Shown: positions 46,428 through 56,275 of the stretch, piece after piece
Numbering within the stretch: the stretch's first letter is position 1
Layout of the letters: the number at the start of each line of letters is the position of its first letter
Source: Oscillospiraceae bacterium HV4-5-C5C
GTDB lineage: Bacteria; Bacillota; Clostridia; Saccharofermentanales; Fastidiosipilaceae
DNA: 64,000 nt
Direction of reading: 5' to 3'
Assembly: GCA_012034405.1 (NCBI GenBank)
Contig: JAAVLZ010000010.1
Location: 53,330 to 117,329 of the forward strand
Program-made: the position numbers and the translations under genes
Notes under the pieces: generated by a model
Databases searched by the model: none
Seen by the model: the letters and a program-made list of their open reading frames with translations, nothing else
What the model was told of the DNA's origin: nothing

Positions 46428-46706
46428 ATAAAAGCAAATTCGATTCGCGGCTCCGCTTCTAAGCAGACTTACATCAAGGTAAATGTTGTCATCGGCAGCG
46501 GCGGAACGATGATCCCGGAAGAGGCTGAGACCGGAGCCAACCTCAAAGCCAAAAGCTGGCGGGTTTATAAGGAATCATTCGGGCCGGCTAGCTCTGTCCG
46601 CACATCTATGGCGGATTGCAAAAAGGCAGATTGGCTGGTAAACCAGCCGCTTTATGCAGTGGATGAAATCAGTCGGAAGATATTGGCGGAGCAGGAAACT
46701 GATTAG
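46428..46706 (+). pseudogene. Remnant of the 3' end of an unrecognised gene
   Basis: An open frame without a start or ribosome site runs to a TAG at 46706. It encodes NSIRGSASKQTYIKVN, GSGGTMIPEEAETG, and VRTSMADCKKADWLVNQPLY near its end. Codon and base use match the GC-rich host, unlike the AT-rich gene before it. I cannot name the family. Only the last part of a gene seems to survive; the nearest start (ATG 46509) is not preceded by a ribosome site. Confidence 0.5.
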
Positions 46707-46780
46707 CGAGGGATGATACCCGGTACCCTTCGTTGCGAGGCACGGCTATCGAGCGCTGAGATAATCCGCCGGACTGATGC

Positions 46781-46808
46781 TTGCCCCCCAAAGCAGCTAT
46801 GCTATAAT
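46781..46808 (+). promoter_or_regulatory. Promoter of the oadB-like operon
   Basis: TTGCCC and TATAAT separated by 16 bp, with the extended element TGC before the -10 (46800-46808). Confidence 0.8.
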
Positions 46809-46851
46809 CAACTTAATATTTTGTTCAGAATTGTGATGGAGGACAGACTTT

Positions 46852-47967
46852 ATGGGGATATTGCAACAGCTGGGGCAAGGCATATTGGGCCTGAACTGGC
46901 AAAATATCTTGATGATGCTCATAGGAATTACCTTAATTGTACTGGCCATTGTCAAAGAGTATGAACCCATGCTCCTGCTGCCAATGGGTTTTGGCGCAAT
47001 CATGGCCAACATTCCGTTTTCCGCGGCGGTAACTGAAGGCGGATTTTTGAATGTACTTTACAATGCCGGTATCGTAAATGAGCTGTTTCCGATTCTCATC
47101 TTTATCGGAGTAGGCGCCATGATTGATTTTGGCCCGCTGCTTAAGCAGCCGGTCATGCTGTTTTTTGGCGCGGCTGCCCAGTTTGGCATCTTTGCGGCGC
47201 TGATGCTGGCCGCGGCCAGCGGTCAATTCAACATCCGTGAGGCTGCCGCTATCGGCATCATTGGCGCGGCAGACGGCCCCACCTCAATTTATGTCGGCAA
47301 CCTATTTGCGCCAACCTACATGGGAGCCATTACCGTCGCTGCATATTCCTATATGGCGCTGGTGCCTATTATCCAGCCGCCGGTAATCCGTTTGCTGACT
47401 TCCCGCAAGGAACGCATGATTCATATGGATCAGGACTTTAATGTACAGATTTCCAAAACTGTTAAAATTATCTTCCCCATAATGGTTACAATTGTTTCCG
47501 GTATTATAGCACCCATGTCAGTTCCTCTGATTGGCGGGCTGATGTTTGGCAACCTGGTTCGCGAATGCGGGGTGCTGGAATCCTTATCTCAGACTGCTCA
47601 GCATGAACTGTCAAATCTGGTTACCTTATTATTGGGTATTACCATTGGCTCCACCATGATGGCCCAATCTTTCCTGACCTTAAAAACTTTACTGATTCTG
47701 GGAATCGGCCTGATTGCGTTTGTGTTTGATACTGCGGGCGGTGTCATTTTTGCCAAAATCGTCAACCTCTTCCTGAAAAAGAAGATCAATCCCATTATCG
47801 GCGCCTGCGGCATCTCCGCCTTTCCCATGTCGGCCCGCATAGCCCAGAAGGTCGCTCAAAAAGAAGATCCGACCAACTTCATTCTGATGCCGGCTATCGG
47901 CGCCAATGTATCCGGTCAGATCGGCTCCATCATAGCTGGAGCCGTTGTACTGGCGCTGTTGTCTTAA
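46852..47967 (+). CDS. oadB: Na+-translocating decarboxylase beta subunit (OadB/MmdB/GcdB)
   Basis: Membrane carboxybiotin decarboxylase that couples CO2 release to Na+ export. 371 aa with about ten hydrophobic segments. Family motifs: FIGVGAMIDFGPLL, IIGAADGPTSIYVG (key Asp) and MPAIGANVSGQIGS. GGAGGA precedes the ATG. Matching alpha and biotin-carrier genes are 10 kb upstream, not adjacent. Confidence 0.92.
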   Translation: MGILQQLGQGILGLNWQNILMMLIGITLIVLAIVKEYEPMLLLPMGFGAIMANIPFSAAVTEGGFLNVLYNAGIVNELFPILIFIGVGAMIDFGPLLKQPVMLFFGAAAQFGIFAALMLAAASGQFNIREAAAIGIIGAADGPTSIYVGNLFAPTYMGAITVAAYSYMALVPIIQPPVIRLLTSRKERMIHMDQDFNVQISKTVKIIFPIMVTIVSGIIAPMSVPLIGGLMFGNLVRECGVLESLSQTAQHELSNLVTLLLGITIGSTMMAQSFLTLKTLLILGIGLIAFVFDTAGGVIFAKIVNLFLKKKINPIIGACGISAFPMSARIAQKVAQKEDPTNFILMPAIGANVSGQIGSIIAGAVVLALLS

Positions 47968-47979
47968 GGAGGATTTACG

Positions 47980-48198
47980 ATGTACTTATTTAGTCAATTG
48001 CTACCACTAATCAGTTTATCCACTTCGGTCTTAAATCCGCTGAATGAACAGAATGCCCTTTTAACCAATCACGTCATTTTGGATGCCTTGATTGTCATGG
48101 GCGTGGGCTTTGGCAGCGTATTCCTGGTGCTTACGCTGTTCTACTTTTTAGTTCTGCTGCTGCGTAAGCTTTTTCCCGAGACGCACCGTGAGGATTAG
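47980..48198 (+). CDS. Small membrane protein, OadG-like gamma subunit
   Basis: 72 aa with one strong membrane segment (about residues 37-62: VMGVGFGSVFLVLTLFYFLVL) and a short basic/charged tail. Position 12 bp after the beta subunit and the N-out/C-in pattern fit OadG, which assembles the Na+ decarboxylase complex. Sequence alone is weak because OadG is poorly conserved. Confidence 0.7.
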   Translation: MYLFSQLLPLISLSTSVLNPLNEQNALLTNHVILDALIVMGVGFGSVFLVLTLFYFLVLLLRKLFPETHRED

Positions 48199-48235
48199 GC
48201 TTTCAGCTGCCTTGGCCGCTCTGTCACCGAACTTT

Positions 48236-48272
48236 AAGCGAAAGCCTCAGTCACCGGGTGCTTTCGCTTTTT
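48236..48272 (+). terminator. Terminator of the oadB operon
   Basis: AAGCGAAAGC and GCTTTCGCTT arms, 14-nt loop, T5 run. Confidence 0.92.
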
Positions 48273-48277
48273 GCTTA

Positions 48278-48286
48278 TGCTAGAAT
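48278..48286 (+). promoter_or_regulatory. Extended -10 promoter of the S9 peptidase gene
   Basis: TGCTAGAAT, 42 bp before the start; no clear -35. It directly follows the upstream terminator. Confidence 0.5.
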
Positions 48287-48327
48287 CAAAGCCACAATTG
48301 TTCAATTATAGAAAGTCAGGTTAGGTC

Positions 48328-50364
48328 ATGGAAAAGACGAAAATAGACAGCTTTGCTGCTTATCAGCTGCCCAGTCAATTGACGTTGTCGCCAGATGAAA
48401 ATTATTTATGCTATGTCGTCAGTCAGGCTGATGTGGAAAAAAACTGCTATAACCAGCATTTGCATTTATATGACCGTCAGTCCGGCCGCTTTTTTCAACT
48501 GACCAACGGCAGAACCGGAGAACAGCAGCCGGTTTTTCTTGATCAGGAGCATATCCTGTTCTGCTCTGATCGCCAGGATAAGGCAAATGAGCAGGACCGG
48601 CTGCCATGGACTGAAATATATAGCATCAGTATCAGAGGGGGAGAAGCCAGCCTCTGGGCTAAACTGCCGCTTAGCGTGTCAGCGTACGCAGTTCTGGGGG
48701 AGGCACAACTCCTTTTACTGGCCGATTATGACCCCCGCTATGGGGCGGAGACCAATCTGGCGGATCCTCAATTTCGCGGAACCATCAGTGAAACATTAAA
48801 AAAAGAAGCTGACTATGAGGTCCTGGATGAGATACCCTTCTGGGCTGATGGCGGTGATTTTATCCGCGGGCACCGCACCCGCTTATATCTCTATGACCAA
48901 AAGCAAGCACGGTTAACGCCGCTGACGGATGAGAAAACCGACTGCCAATATCTGGCGCTGAACCGCGCTAAAACTCAGGCGCTGGTTGTTACGGCCCGTT
49001 ATGAAAGCAAACTGACCTTGCATACTCAACTGCGGCTTTTAGATTTACAGGACCTGAGTCTTAAAAATTTGCTGGAGACAGATCCGTCCTTTGATGACGC
49101 TACCATATATGCCGCAGAATTCTGGCAGGACGCGGTGATATTTGTGGCAGCTGACCGTAAACAGTATGGCCTGAATCAGGACCCGGATATCTATTATCTG
49201 CCGCTTGACGCGGTTACCCCGGCGCGGAAGCTGGCTGGAGATAATGAGCTGCAGCTCGGAAATTCAGTCGGCAGTGACTTACGCCGCGGCCAAACCCGGT
49301 TTTTAGAGACAGGAGCTGACTACTGCCGCTTTGTGGTTACCAGACCGGATCATGCCTGCCTCTTATCATTGGATCATTCCGGAAAGCTGCAGGTGCTGAC
49401 CGCTCCTGATCAGACTGTTGAAGATTTTGTCAGCCTGAAGGATGGCGGCTGCATCTATATTGCTTTCAGCGGTCGGGAACCTGCCGCCCTGTACCAATTG
49501 GATGCTGGAAAGACCATTCAGCCTTTGCCTGAGGCTCTGGCGATACCGCCGCAGCTGTCCCGTGCCAAATTGGAGCGCTTTACCTTTAAGTGGCAGACGG
49601 ACACCCTGAATGCCTGGGTCCTGCTGCCGCCCGATTACGACCCAACGGTCACATATCCGGGTATTCTGATGATTCACGGCGGTCCTAAGACCATTTATGG
49701 TGATATCTTATTTCATGAGATGGAGTTTCTCACCGCCCAAGGTTATATCTTGTTTTTCACCAATCCCAGGGGCAGCGATGGCTGCGGCCGTAATTGGGCG
49801 GATATCCGCGGCGGTTACGGGCAGGTCGAATACCAGCAGCTGATGGCGTTAACTGACCAGGTACTGTCCCGCTATCCGGCGCTGGACGCCCGCCGGCTGG
49901 GGGTTATGGGCGGATCCTATGGCGGCTTCATGACCAATTGGATTATCGGCCATACCAGCCGCTTTGCCGCCGCCTGTTCGCAGCGCTCCATCAGCAATAT
50001 GATCTCTATGTTCGGGGTCTCAGATATTGGTTTCTATTTTATACCGGATCAGTGTGGACAGGATCCCTGGACTGATGCGGCCGAGCTTTGGCGTCAGTCT
50101 CCCTTAGCCTATGCCCCGGCTGTTACAACTCCGACACTCTTTCTGCATTCGGATCATGACTACCGCTGCCCGTTACCGGAGGGCATTCAAATGTATAACG
50201 CGTTAAAATACCTGGGGGTGCCGGCCCGGCTGGTCATATTTAAGGGCGAAAGTCACGGCCTTAGCCGGGGCGGCAAGCCGCAGCACCGCATTCGCCGGCT
50301 TCAGGAGATCAGTGCCTGGTTTGACCGCTATCTCAAGTCAGGGGCTACACCTGCGGCAACTTGA
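48328..50364 (+). CDS. S9 prolyl oligopeptidase-family serine peptidase
   Basis: 678 aa. The N-terminal two thirds form a beta-propeller-like domain. The C-terminal alpha/beta hydrolase has the nucleophile Ser in GGSYGGFMTN, the acid Asp in LHSDHDYRCP and the His in FKGESHGLSR. This fits acylaminoacyl-peptidase/dipeptidyl-peptidase-like S9C enzymes. No signal peptide is visible, so it is probably cytoplasmic. Confidence 0.92.
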   Translation: MEKTKIDSFAAYQLPSQLTLSPDENYLCYVVSQADVEKNCYNQHLHLYDRQSGRFFQLTNGRTGEQQPVFLDQEHILFCSDRQDKANEQDRLPWTEIYSISIRGGEASLWAKLPLSVSAYAVLGEAQLLLLADYDPRYGAETNLADPQFRGTISETLKKEADYEVLDEIPFWADGGDFIRGHRTRLYLYDQKQARLTPLTDEKTDCQYLALNRAKTQALVVTARYESKLTLHTQLRLLDLQDLSLKNLLETDPSFDDATIYAAEFWQDAVIFVAADRKQYGLNQDPDIYYLPLDAVTPARKLAGDNELQLGNSVGSDLRRGQTRFLETGADYCRFVVTRPDHACLLSLDHSGKLQVLTAPDQTVEDFVSLKDGGCIYIAFSGREPAALYQLDAGKTIQPLPEALAIPPQLSRAKLERFTFKWQTDTLNAWVLLPPDYDPTVTYPGILMIHGGPKTIYGDILFHEMEFLTAQGYILFFTNPRGSDGCGRNWADIRGGYGQVEYQQLMALTDQVLSRYPALDARRLGVMGGSYGGFMTNWIIGHTSRFAAACSQRSISNMISMFGVSDIGFYFIPDQCGQDPWTDAAELWRQSPLAYAPAVTTPTLFLHSDHDYRCPLPEGIQMYNALKYLGVPARLVIFKGESHGLSRGGKPQHRIRRLQEISAWFDRYLKSGATPAAT

Positions 50365-50483
50365 TAATGACAGGCTCAGCGGCGACCGTTATGATAAATG
50401 AATGAGCCCTGAAGCCGGATTGCCGGCAGCGGGCGGACCTGAATGGATCGGGACAAATATGATGGGTGAGAAGGGACAAAATT

Positions 50484-51542
50484 ATGGCAAAGTTAAGTAA
50501 ACAAGTATGGGGAACGCTGGAAGACGGCAGTCAGGTACTGCTGTATCGCCTGACCTTAAAGGATGGCAGTTATGTTGACCTCAGCAACTTAGGCGCACGG
50601 CTGGTCAGTTGCGTGATGCCGGATCGCCAGGGTAAGCTGGATAATTGCGTTCAGGGCTACCCGGAGCTGGCGGATTATCTGGCCGATGGTAAAAATCATG
50701 GCGCGACCTGTGGCCGTTACGCCAACCGGCTGGCGGCAGCCACCGTTACGATTGACGGTAAGCACTTTCAGCTGGAGGCTAATGAAGGACCAAACACATT
50801 GCACGGCGGCTTTGCGGGTTATAATCTGCACCTGTGGGACTGCCAGGCGGATGATGAAAAAGTGGTTTTCAGCCTCTTCAGTCCGGATGGTGAAGGTGGT
50901 TTTCCGGGCAATCTTGAGGTTAAAACGACTTACACGCTCAGTGAGGATCATCACCTGACTATCCTTGAGGAAGCAGATACGGACCAGGCTACCGTCGTAA
51001 ATTTGACGAACCACAGCTACTTCAATATTGGTGGAGATAACTGTCCCAACGTCCTGGGACAACGCCTGACCATTCACGCTGACTTTACCACGGAAGTAGA
51101 CGCCGCTTTGATTCCTGGCGGAGCCATCCTTCCAGTAAAGGGCGGCTGTTTTGACTTCAATCGGGGTAAACTGATCGGCCAGGATATTGAAGCTGACAAT
51201 GAGCAGCTATGCTTTGGGAAAGGCTATGATCATAATTTTGTACTGCGCAAGACCGAACGCGGGCAGCTGGAGGAGGCGGCGCGGATATATGACCCGGCTT
51301 CAGGGCGTGAGCTGACCTGCCTGACCACTAAGCCCGGTTTACAGATCTATTCAGCCAATCATCTTTCCAGCCTGCCTTATCGCTCCGCCGCCCAGACCCG
51401 GAGCGGGCTGCATACGGCTATTTGTCTGGAAACACAAAATTTCCCCAACGCGGCTGCGATTACCTGGTTCCCGGATCCGGTTTTGCGGCCTCAGCAGCAT
51501 TATGCCCAGACGACAGTTTATGCTTTTTCAGCAAAAGTCTGA
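50484..51542 (+). CDS. galM: Aldose 1-epimerase (mutarotase)
   Basis: Interconverts alpha and beta anomers of hexoses. Family residues: LHGGFAGYN, VVNLTNHSYFNIGG (catalytic His) and the C-terminal CLETQNFPNAA with the catalytic Glu. 352 aa from ATG 50484, which follows AGAAGGGA; the GTG at 50466 is less likely. Confidence 0.93.
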   Translation: MAKLSKQVWGTLEDGSQVLLYRLTLKDGSYVDLSNLGARLVSCVMPDRQGKLDNCVQGYPELADYLADGKNHGATCGRYANRLAAATVTIDGKHFQLEANEGPNTLHGGFAGYNLHLWDCQADDEKVVFSLFSPDGEGGFPGNLEVKTTYTLSEDHHLTILEEADTDQATVVNLTNHSYFNIGGDNCPNVLGQRLTIHADFTTEVDAALIPGGAILPVKGGCFDFNRGKLIGQDIEADNEQLCFGKGYDHNFVLRKTERGQLEEAARIYDPASGRELTCLTTKPGLQIYSANHLSSLPYRSAAQTRSGLHTAICLETQNFPNAAAITWFPDPVLRPQQHYAQTTVYAFSAKV

Positions 51543-51562
51543 TGGAACCAGCATAGATCAAT

Positions 51563-51599
51563 AAAAAGCGGTGACTGATCTAAAATCACCGCTTTTTTT
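51563..51599. terminator. Bidirectional terminator between galM and trpS
   Basis: AAAAAGCGGTGA and TCACCGCTTTTTTT arms around an 11-nt loop, with T-runs on both strands. Confidence 0.92.
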
Positions 51600-51638
51600 A
51601 TTACTTGTTTCTGAGCCGGTTTGCCTGGACGGCTGAAG

Positions 51639-52682
<1,044 letters not shown>

Positions 52683-52760
52683 TCAGCAAGTTCCTCCAAC
52701 GCAATATTATCTGCTATTTTAGCACATCGGGGTGCGCTCATCGCTGCTGTCGTCATTAAC

Positions 52761-52789
52761 TTGGTTTCAGCTCTGACCAGCTATATAAT
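52761..52789 (+). promoter_or_regulatory. Promoter of the beta-lactamase-fold lipoprotein
   Basis: TTGGTT and TATAAT, 17-bp spacer. Confidence 0.65.
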
Positions 52790-52833
52790 GAAGCCGCTGA
52801 AAGATAAACTGCGGTGAAAGAAGGTTTAGCTTT

Positions 52834-53994
52834 ATGTATGTCGATCCAACTTTTATACAGAAGCCTGGGACGGCCACAAAAGCCAGCTGCCTGCTGCTAT
52901 GTTTATGCTTAGCGGTTATTCTGCCGGGAATGAGCGCTTGCTCGCGAGTTACGCTCAAGCCGACGGATGAAAGGACCGCGGTTAGTTTGACGACTGACAC
53001 CAGTGAAACGGCCACACCGTCAAGCCAGACCAGTGACTGCAGCTCCGGTTCTGAAACCTGGGAGCCGGCTGCCAGTCTGAGCCAGACAACCCAGGAACCT
53101 GCTGCCAGCCCTGAGCCGACTGCTGCCGCTACTACCAGTAAGGCTGCAGAACACAGCCGGACAACGACAACGGGTCAGGCTACTCTGGCGTCAGAAGGCT
53201 CAACAGACCAGACCGGGACGGATGAGCTGACGCTGGCGACAGATCAGCCGGATGTAACGGAGCTGGCCGACCAGATCAACAGCTTTATCGCGGAGAATGT
53301 GAGCCAGGGGGAGTTGTCCTTAGCGTATGTGGACCTGGATTCCGAACAGAGTTATATGCTGAATGCCACAGAGAGCTATAAAGCGGCCAGCACCATTAAG
53401 GTTCCCATGAGTATGTATTGCTATGACCAGGCTTTTAAAGGTGAACTGGACTTAAATATGACCTTGACTTATGATCAGGCAGAGGATTATGAAGCGACCG
53501 GCGGATTAATGTCCGGCGCCGCGGATGGCCAGACCGCCACGCTGCAGACTTTGCTGCACAGCGCTATTTTGTACAGTGATAACATCGCCACAAATATGAT
53601 TTTCAGATATTGGCGGCAAACCAGCGAGTCCTTAAGCTACCGGATGGATCAGGCCTTCGACATGCATTACAGCGAAGACAGCGAAATGAATGTGGAAGAG
53701 GCCTGCCGCTTGCTGGAACGGCTTTATGAAAATCCGGATGACAACCCTTATTACGATGTTTTACTGACCGACATGAAAAACAGTGACTGGAACCGCTATC
53801 TGACGGCGGAGCTGTCCGTATCGGTGGCCCATAAATACGGTTTGTTCGATGGCAATCAGCATGATGTGACCTTGGTCTATACTCCGCACCCCTATATCCT
53901 GATTGTCTATAGCCGTAACCTGTCCGGAGCTGAACAAATACTGCCGCAGCTGGGCCTTTTAGTATATAATTGGCAGACTGAAACGCGCGGTTAA
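52834..53994 (+). CDS. Class A beta-lactamase-fold serine hydrolase, lipoprotein-like
   Basis: 386 aa. The N-terminus has a signal-like helix ending in LPGMSAC, a possible lipobox (Met at -3), followed by a long Ser/Thr/Glu-rich linker (about residues 40-145). The catalytic domain has SxxK as STIK in AASTIKVPM, SDN in LYSDNIATN, and KYG in AHKYGLF in place of KTG. It may be a PBP-like peptidase or a beta-lactamase; resistance cannot be inferred from sequence. Confidence 0.82.
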   Translation: MYVDPTFIQKPGTATKASCLLLCLCLAVILPGMSACSRVTLKPTDERTAVSLTTDTSETATPSSQTSDCSSGSETWEPAASLSQTTQEPAASPEPTAAATTSKAAEHSRTTTTGQATLASEGSTDQTGTDELTLATDQPDVTELADQINSFIAENVSQGELSLAYVDLDSEQSYMLNATESYKAASTIKVPMSMYCYDQAFKGELDLNMTLTYDQAEDYEATGGLMSGAADGQTATLQTLLHSAILYSDNIATNMIFRYWRQTSESLSYRMDQAFDMHYSEDSEMNVEEACRLLERLYENPDDNPYYDVLLTDMKNSDWNRYLTAELSVSVAHKYGLFDGNQHDVTLVYTPHPYILIVYSRNLSGAEQILPQLGLLVYNWQTETRG

Positions 53995-54044
53995 AGCTTA
54001 TTATCAAGTCACGGCCGCGTTCATTACCCAAGGAGGCTGCCGGA

Positions 54045-54788
54045 ATGATTACCAATGAGACACAATTTTCCCGATCTGCTCGTCTGCTGGGGTCAGACAG
54101 TATCAACCGGCTGGCTGGGGCTAAGGTACTGATATTTGGGGTAGGCGGGGTCGGGTCATATGTGGTGGAAGCCCTTGCCAGGACCGGCGTCGGTCATTTA
54201 ATCCTGGTGGACCCGGATCAGGTTTGCCTCTCCAACCTGAACCGGCAGCTGCCGGCGCTTCACAGTACCATCGGTCAGCTGAAGGCTGAGGTTATGCGGC
54301 AGCGGATTCTTGATATCAATCCGGCCGCTGAGGTAAAGGTTGCCGCTACCTTCTACCTGCCTGGCATGGCCGCACAATTTTTAACCGCTGATCTGGATTA
54401 TGTTGTGGACGCCATTGATACGGTCAGCGCCAAAATTGATTTAGCGGTTGAGGCTTCCCAGAGACGACTGAGGCTCATCAGCAGTATGGGTGCCGGCAAT
54501 AAACTGGATCCGACTAAATTTCGGATCGCTGACATTTATCAGACCTCATACTGCCCGCTGGCCCGGGTCATGCGGCGGGAGCTGAGACAGCGGGGAGTGG
54601 CAAGCCTGAAAGTGGTCTATTCTGCCGAACCACCCTGTCAGCCTTTAGCGGACGCAGAAGGGCCGAGAGTCCCGGGTTCGCTGGCTTATGTACCTTCAGT
54701 GGCGGGGCTGATGATTGCGTCTGAAGTGGTGCGGGATCTGTTAGCACAGCCGCTGAAAGCTGAAACCTTGCAGACTGATCAGATATAA
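54045..54788 (+). CDS. tcdA: tRNA threonylcarbamoyladenosine dehydratase (TcdA)
   Basis: E1-like enzyme cyclising t6A to ct6A in tRNA. The nucleotide-binding glycine motif is FGVGGVGSYVVEAL, followed by RTGVGHLILVDPD, SNLNRQLPAL and VVDAIDTVSAKI. 247 aa. Ribosome site AAGGAGG. Confidence 0.92.
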   Translation: MITNETQFSRSARLLGSDSINRLAGAKVLIFGVGGVGSYVVEALARTGVGHLILVDPDQVCLSNLNRQLPALHSTIGQLKAEVMRQRILDINPAAEVKVAATFYLPGMAAQFLTADLDYVVDAIDTVSAKIDLAVEASQRRLRLISSMGAGNKLDPTKFRIADIYQTSYCPLARVMRRELRQRGVASLKVVYSAEPPCQPLADAEGPRVPGSLAYVPSVAGLMIASEVVRDLLAQPLKAETLQTDQI

Positions 54789-54886
54789 GGTAAGCTCCGT
54801 TACCATTACCTGACTGCGGTAGCCTGTTTGTAACGCCATGTAATTGTTAACGAAGTAAAAACTACGCAAATAGCATCAACATCCTG

Positions 54887-54915
54887 TTGACAGATTTCAA
54901 ATGGGCTGTTAGTAT
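54887..54915 (+). promoter_or_regulatory. Promoter of tRNA-Leu and tRNA-fMet
   Basis: TTGACA and TAGTAT with a 17-bp spacer, the same hexamers as the tRNA-Pro(CGG) promoter. Confidence 0.88.
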
Positions 54916-54936
54916 TATGAAGCGTTAAGCAAAAGA

Positions 54937-55025
54937 GCTCGTGTGGCGGAATTGGCAGACGCAGCGGACTTAAAATCCGTCGGAATTAAACCTCCGTGCC
55001 GGTTCAAGTCCGGCCATGAGCACCA
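54937..55025 (+). tRNA. tRNA-Leu, anticodon TAA
   Basis: 89-nt class II cloverleaf with long variable arm and encoded CCA. GCTCGTG pairs with CATGAGC; the anticodon loop CTTAAAA carries TAA; reads UUA and UUG. Confidence 0.95.
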
Positions 55026-55032
55026 TACACAT

Positions 55033-55109
55033 CGCGGAGTGGAGCAGCTGGTAGCTTGTCGGGCTCATAACCCGAAGGTCGCGTGGTTCGAATCCCGCCT
55101 CCGCAACCA
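55033..55109 (+). tRNA. Initiator tRNA-Met (CAT)
   Basis: 77 nt. Initiator marks are present: C1 opposite A72 in the acceptor, and three G-C pairs in the anticodon stem (GGGCTCATAACCC). CCA is encoded. Confidence 0.95.
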
Positions 55110-55140
55110 GATTGTGCAAGCAAAAATGATAGCTTGCCGG

Positions 55141-55174
55141 AAAAGCCCGGAAACCCAATGGTTTCCGGGCTTTT
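55141..55174 (+). terminator. Terminator after the tRNA-Leu/fMet pair
   Basis: AAAAGCCCGGAAACC and GGTTTCCGGGCTTTT form a perfect 15-bp stem with a CAAT loop. Confidence 0.9.
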
Positions 55175-55176
55175 CC

Positions 55177-55258
55177 GTGTCTGCTTTTCCAACTGCCTGA
55201 AAGAAGAACGCTGGCGGTGTCTGCTTTTCCAACTGCCTGAAAGAAGAACGCTGGCGGT
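55177..55258. repeat. Tandem duplication of a 40-bp unit
   Basis: Bases 55177-55216 are repeated exactly at 55217-55256, with two more matching bases. Two copies only, with no coding sense. Confidence 0.95.
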
Positions 55259-55460
55259 TTCGTCTCCTTGATAAAGAGATAATCATAAGTTTTACAGATT
55301 TAAGAGGGTCGGAGAAAATACCACGGCTTTTGACAAGGATCATAAACGCCTCAAACCAGGCTTAATGATCTGTCGGATCAGCAAGCAATCTGGCGTATGA
55401 TGGTGGCAAGCCAATTGGATGGTGTAGCGCCGGGGATATGGACAGTTAACTTGTGAATAA
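55259..55460. other. Non-coding, degraded-looking stretch
   Basis: Between the repeat and the acetyltransferase remnant I find no gene; all frames are broken by stops. Confidence 0.6.
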
Positions 55461-55766
55461 GTTCATATTACTCCCGAATGCGCGCATAAAGGTCAGTGCG
55501 GGAAAAGGATGCTGGTGATATGCTTTGCCATTACACCTGAGTACAGTGGTATGGGCGTCACACCTGCTCTTATAGAGTGTGCCGTTTCCAGTGCTAAAGA
55601 AAAAGGATTTGCGGTGATCGGAGGATACGCCAGGCTGCAAAAAAACCGTGTTTATTATGATTACAACAGTCCCGTAAGGTTTTATGAAAAAGCTGGATTT
55701 ACTGAAGCTGCAGGACAGGAAGGCCGAGTGGTTATGAGAAAGGTGCTGGAGGGCAGAGCGATATGA
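55461..55766 (+). pseudogene. 5'-truncated GNAT acetyltransferase
   Basis: From the stop at about 55457 an open frame (about 55461-55766) gives only the C-terminal half of a GNAT N-acetyltransferase: CFAITPEYSGMGVTPALIEC (acetyl-CoA loop) and YNSPVRFYEKAGF. The first half is missing and no plausible start with ribosome site exists. It overlaps the next gene (ATGA), as if once part of a coupled pair. Confidence 0.75.
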
Positions 55767-56275
55767 TCAATGTAGAACTTATTCCATTGACTGCGGACGA
55801 TGCCGAAACCTTAGCAGATATTCAACGACAAGCATTTAAACGGTTATATGATCGCTATCTCGACGAGGGTAGCCCTTATCTGCGTGGCGCGGATGAAATT
55901 TTGCGCTGGCTTGACCGACCAAATGCTAAGGTGTTCAAGATTCTTGCCGACGGTGTCTTGGTCGGCGGCATTGCCGCTTGGGAGCGGAACGGACGATCCG
56001 GCGAGTGCTATCTAGCGAGAGTATACATATTGCCAGAGATGCAATCTAAAGGCATTGCCAGTCGTGCCATTCTTCTCTGTGAGGCGGAATTCCCGAACGC
56101 CTCCCGCTGGAGGCTGGATTTTCCCGTCGCAGAGGTTGCAAATCGCCGTTGCTACGAGAAAGCAGGATATACCGACACCGGCGAACGGCGGGAACAGAGT
56201 GGTGGAGCGATTACGCTCGCGTATATGGAGAAGAAAATTCCACAAAACACAGGAAAAATTGACAGGCAAGGCTGA
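55763..56275 (+). CDS. GNAT-family N-acetyltransferase
   Basis: 170 aa, intact. ILPEMQSKGIASRAILLCE is the acetyl-CoA pyrophosphate loop, RCYEKAGYTDTGERRE the C-terminal motif, and VGGIAAWERN a core strand. The substrate is unknown. The ATG overlaps the truncated GNAT stop. It sits in a degraded neighbourhood and may have been acquired with it. Confidence 0.85.
   Translation: MINVELIPLTADDAETLADIQRQAFKRLYDRYLDEGSPYLRGADEILRWLDRPNAKVFKILADGVLVGGIAAWERNGRSGECYLARVYILPEMQSKGIASRAILLCEAEFPNASRWRLDFPVAEVANRRCYEKAGYTDTGERREQSGGAITLAYMEKKIPQNTGKIDRQG

Noticed and set aside
44736..46852. Integrated element with attachment sites next to tRNA-Pro(TGG)
   Set aside because: No integrase and no direct repeat of the tRNA 3' end could be found downstream, so only the composition change is reported.
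55177..55258. CRISPR array
   Set aside because: Two head-to-tail copies without spacers and without cas genes: a simple tandem duplication.
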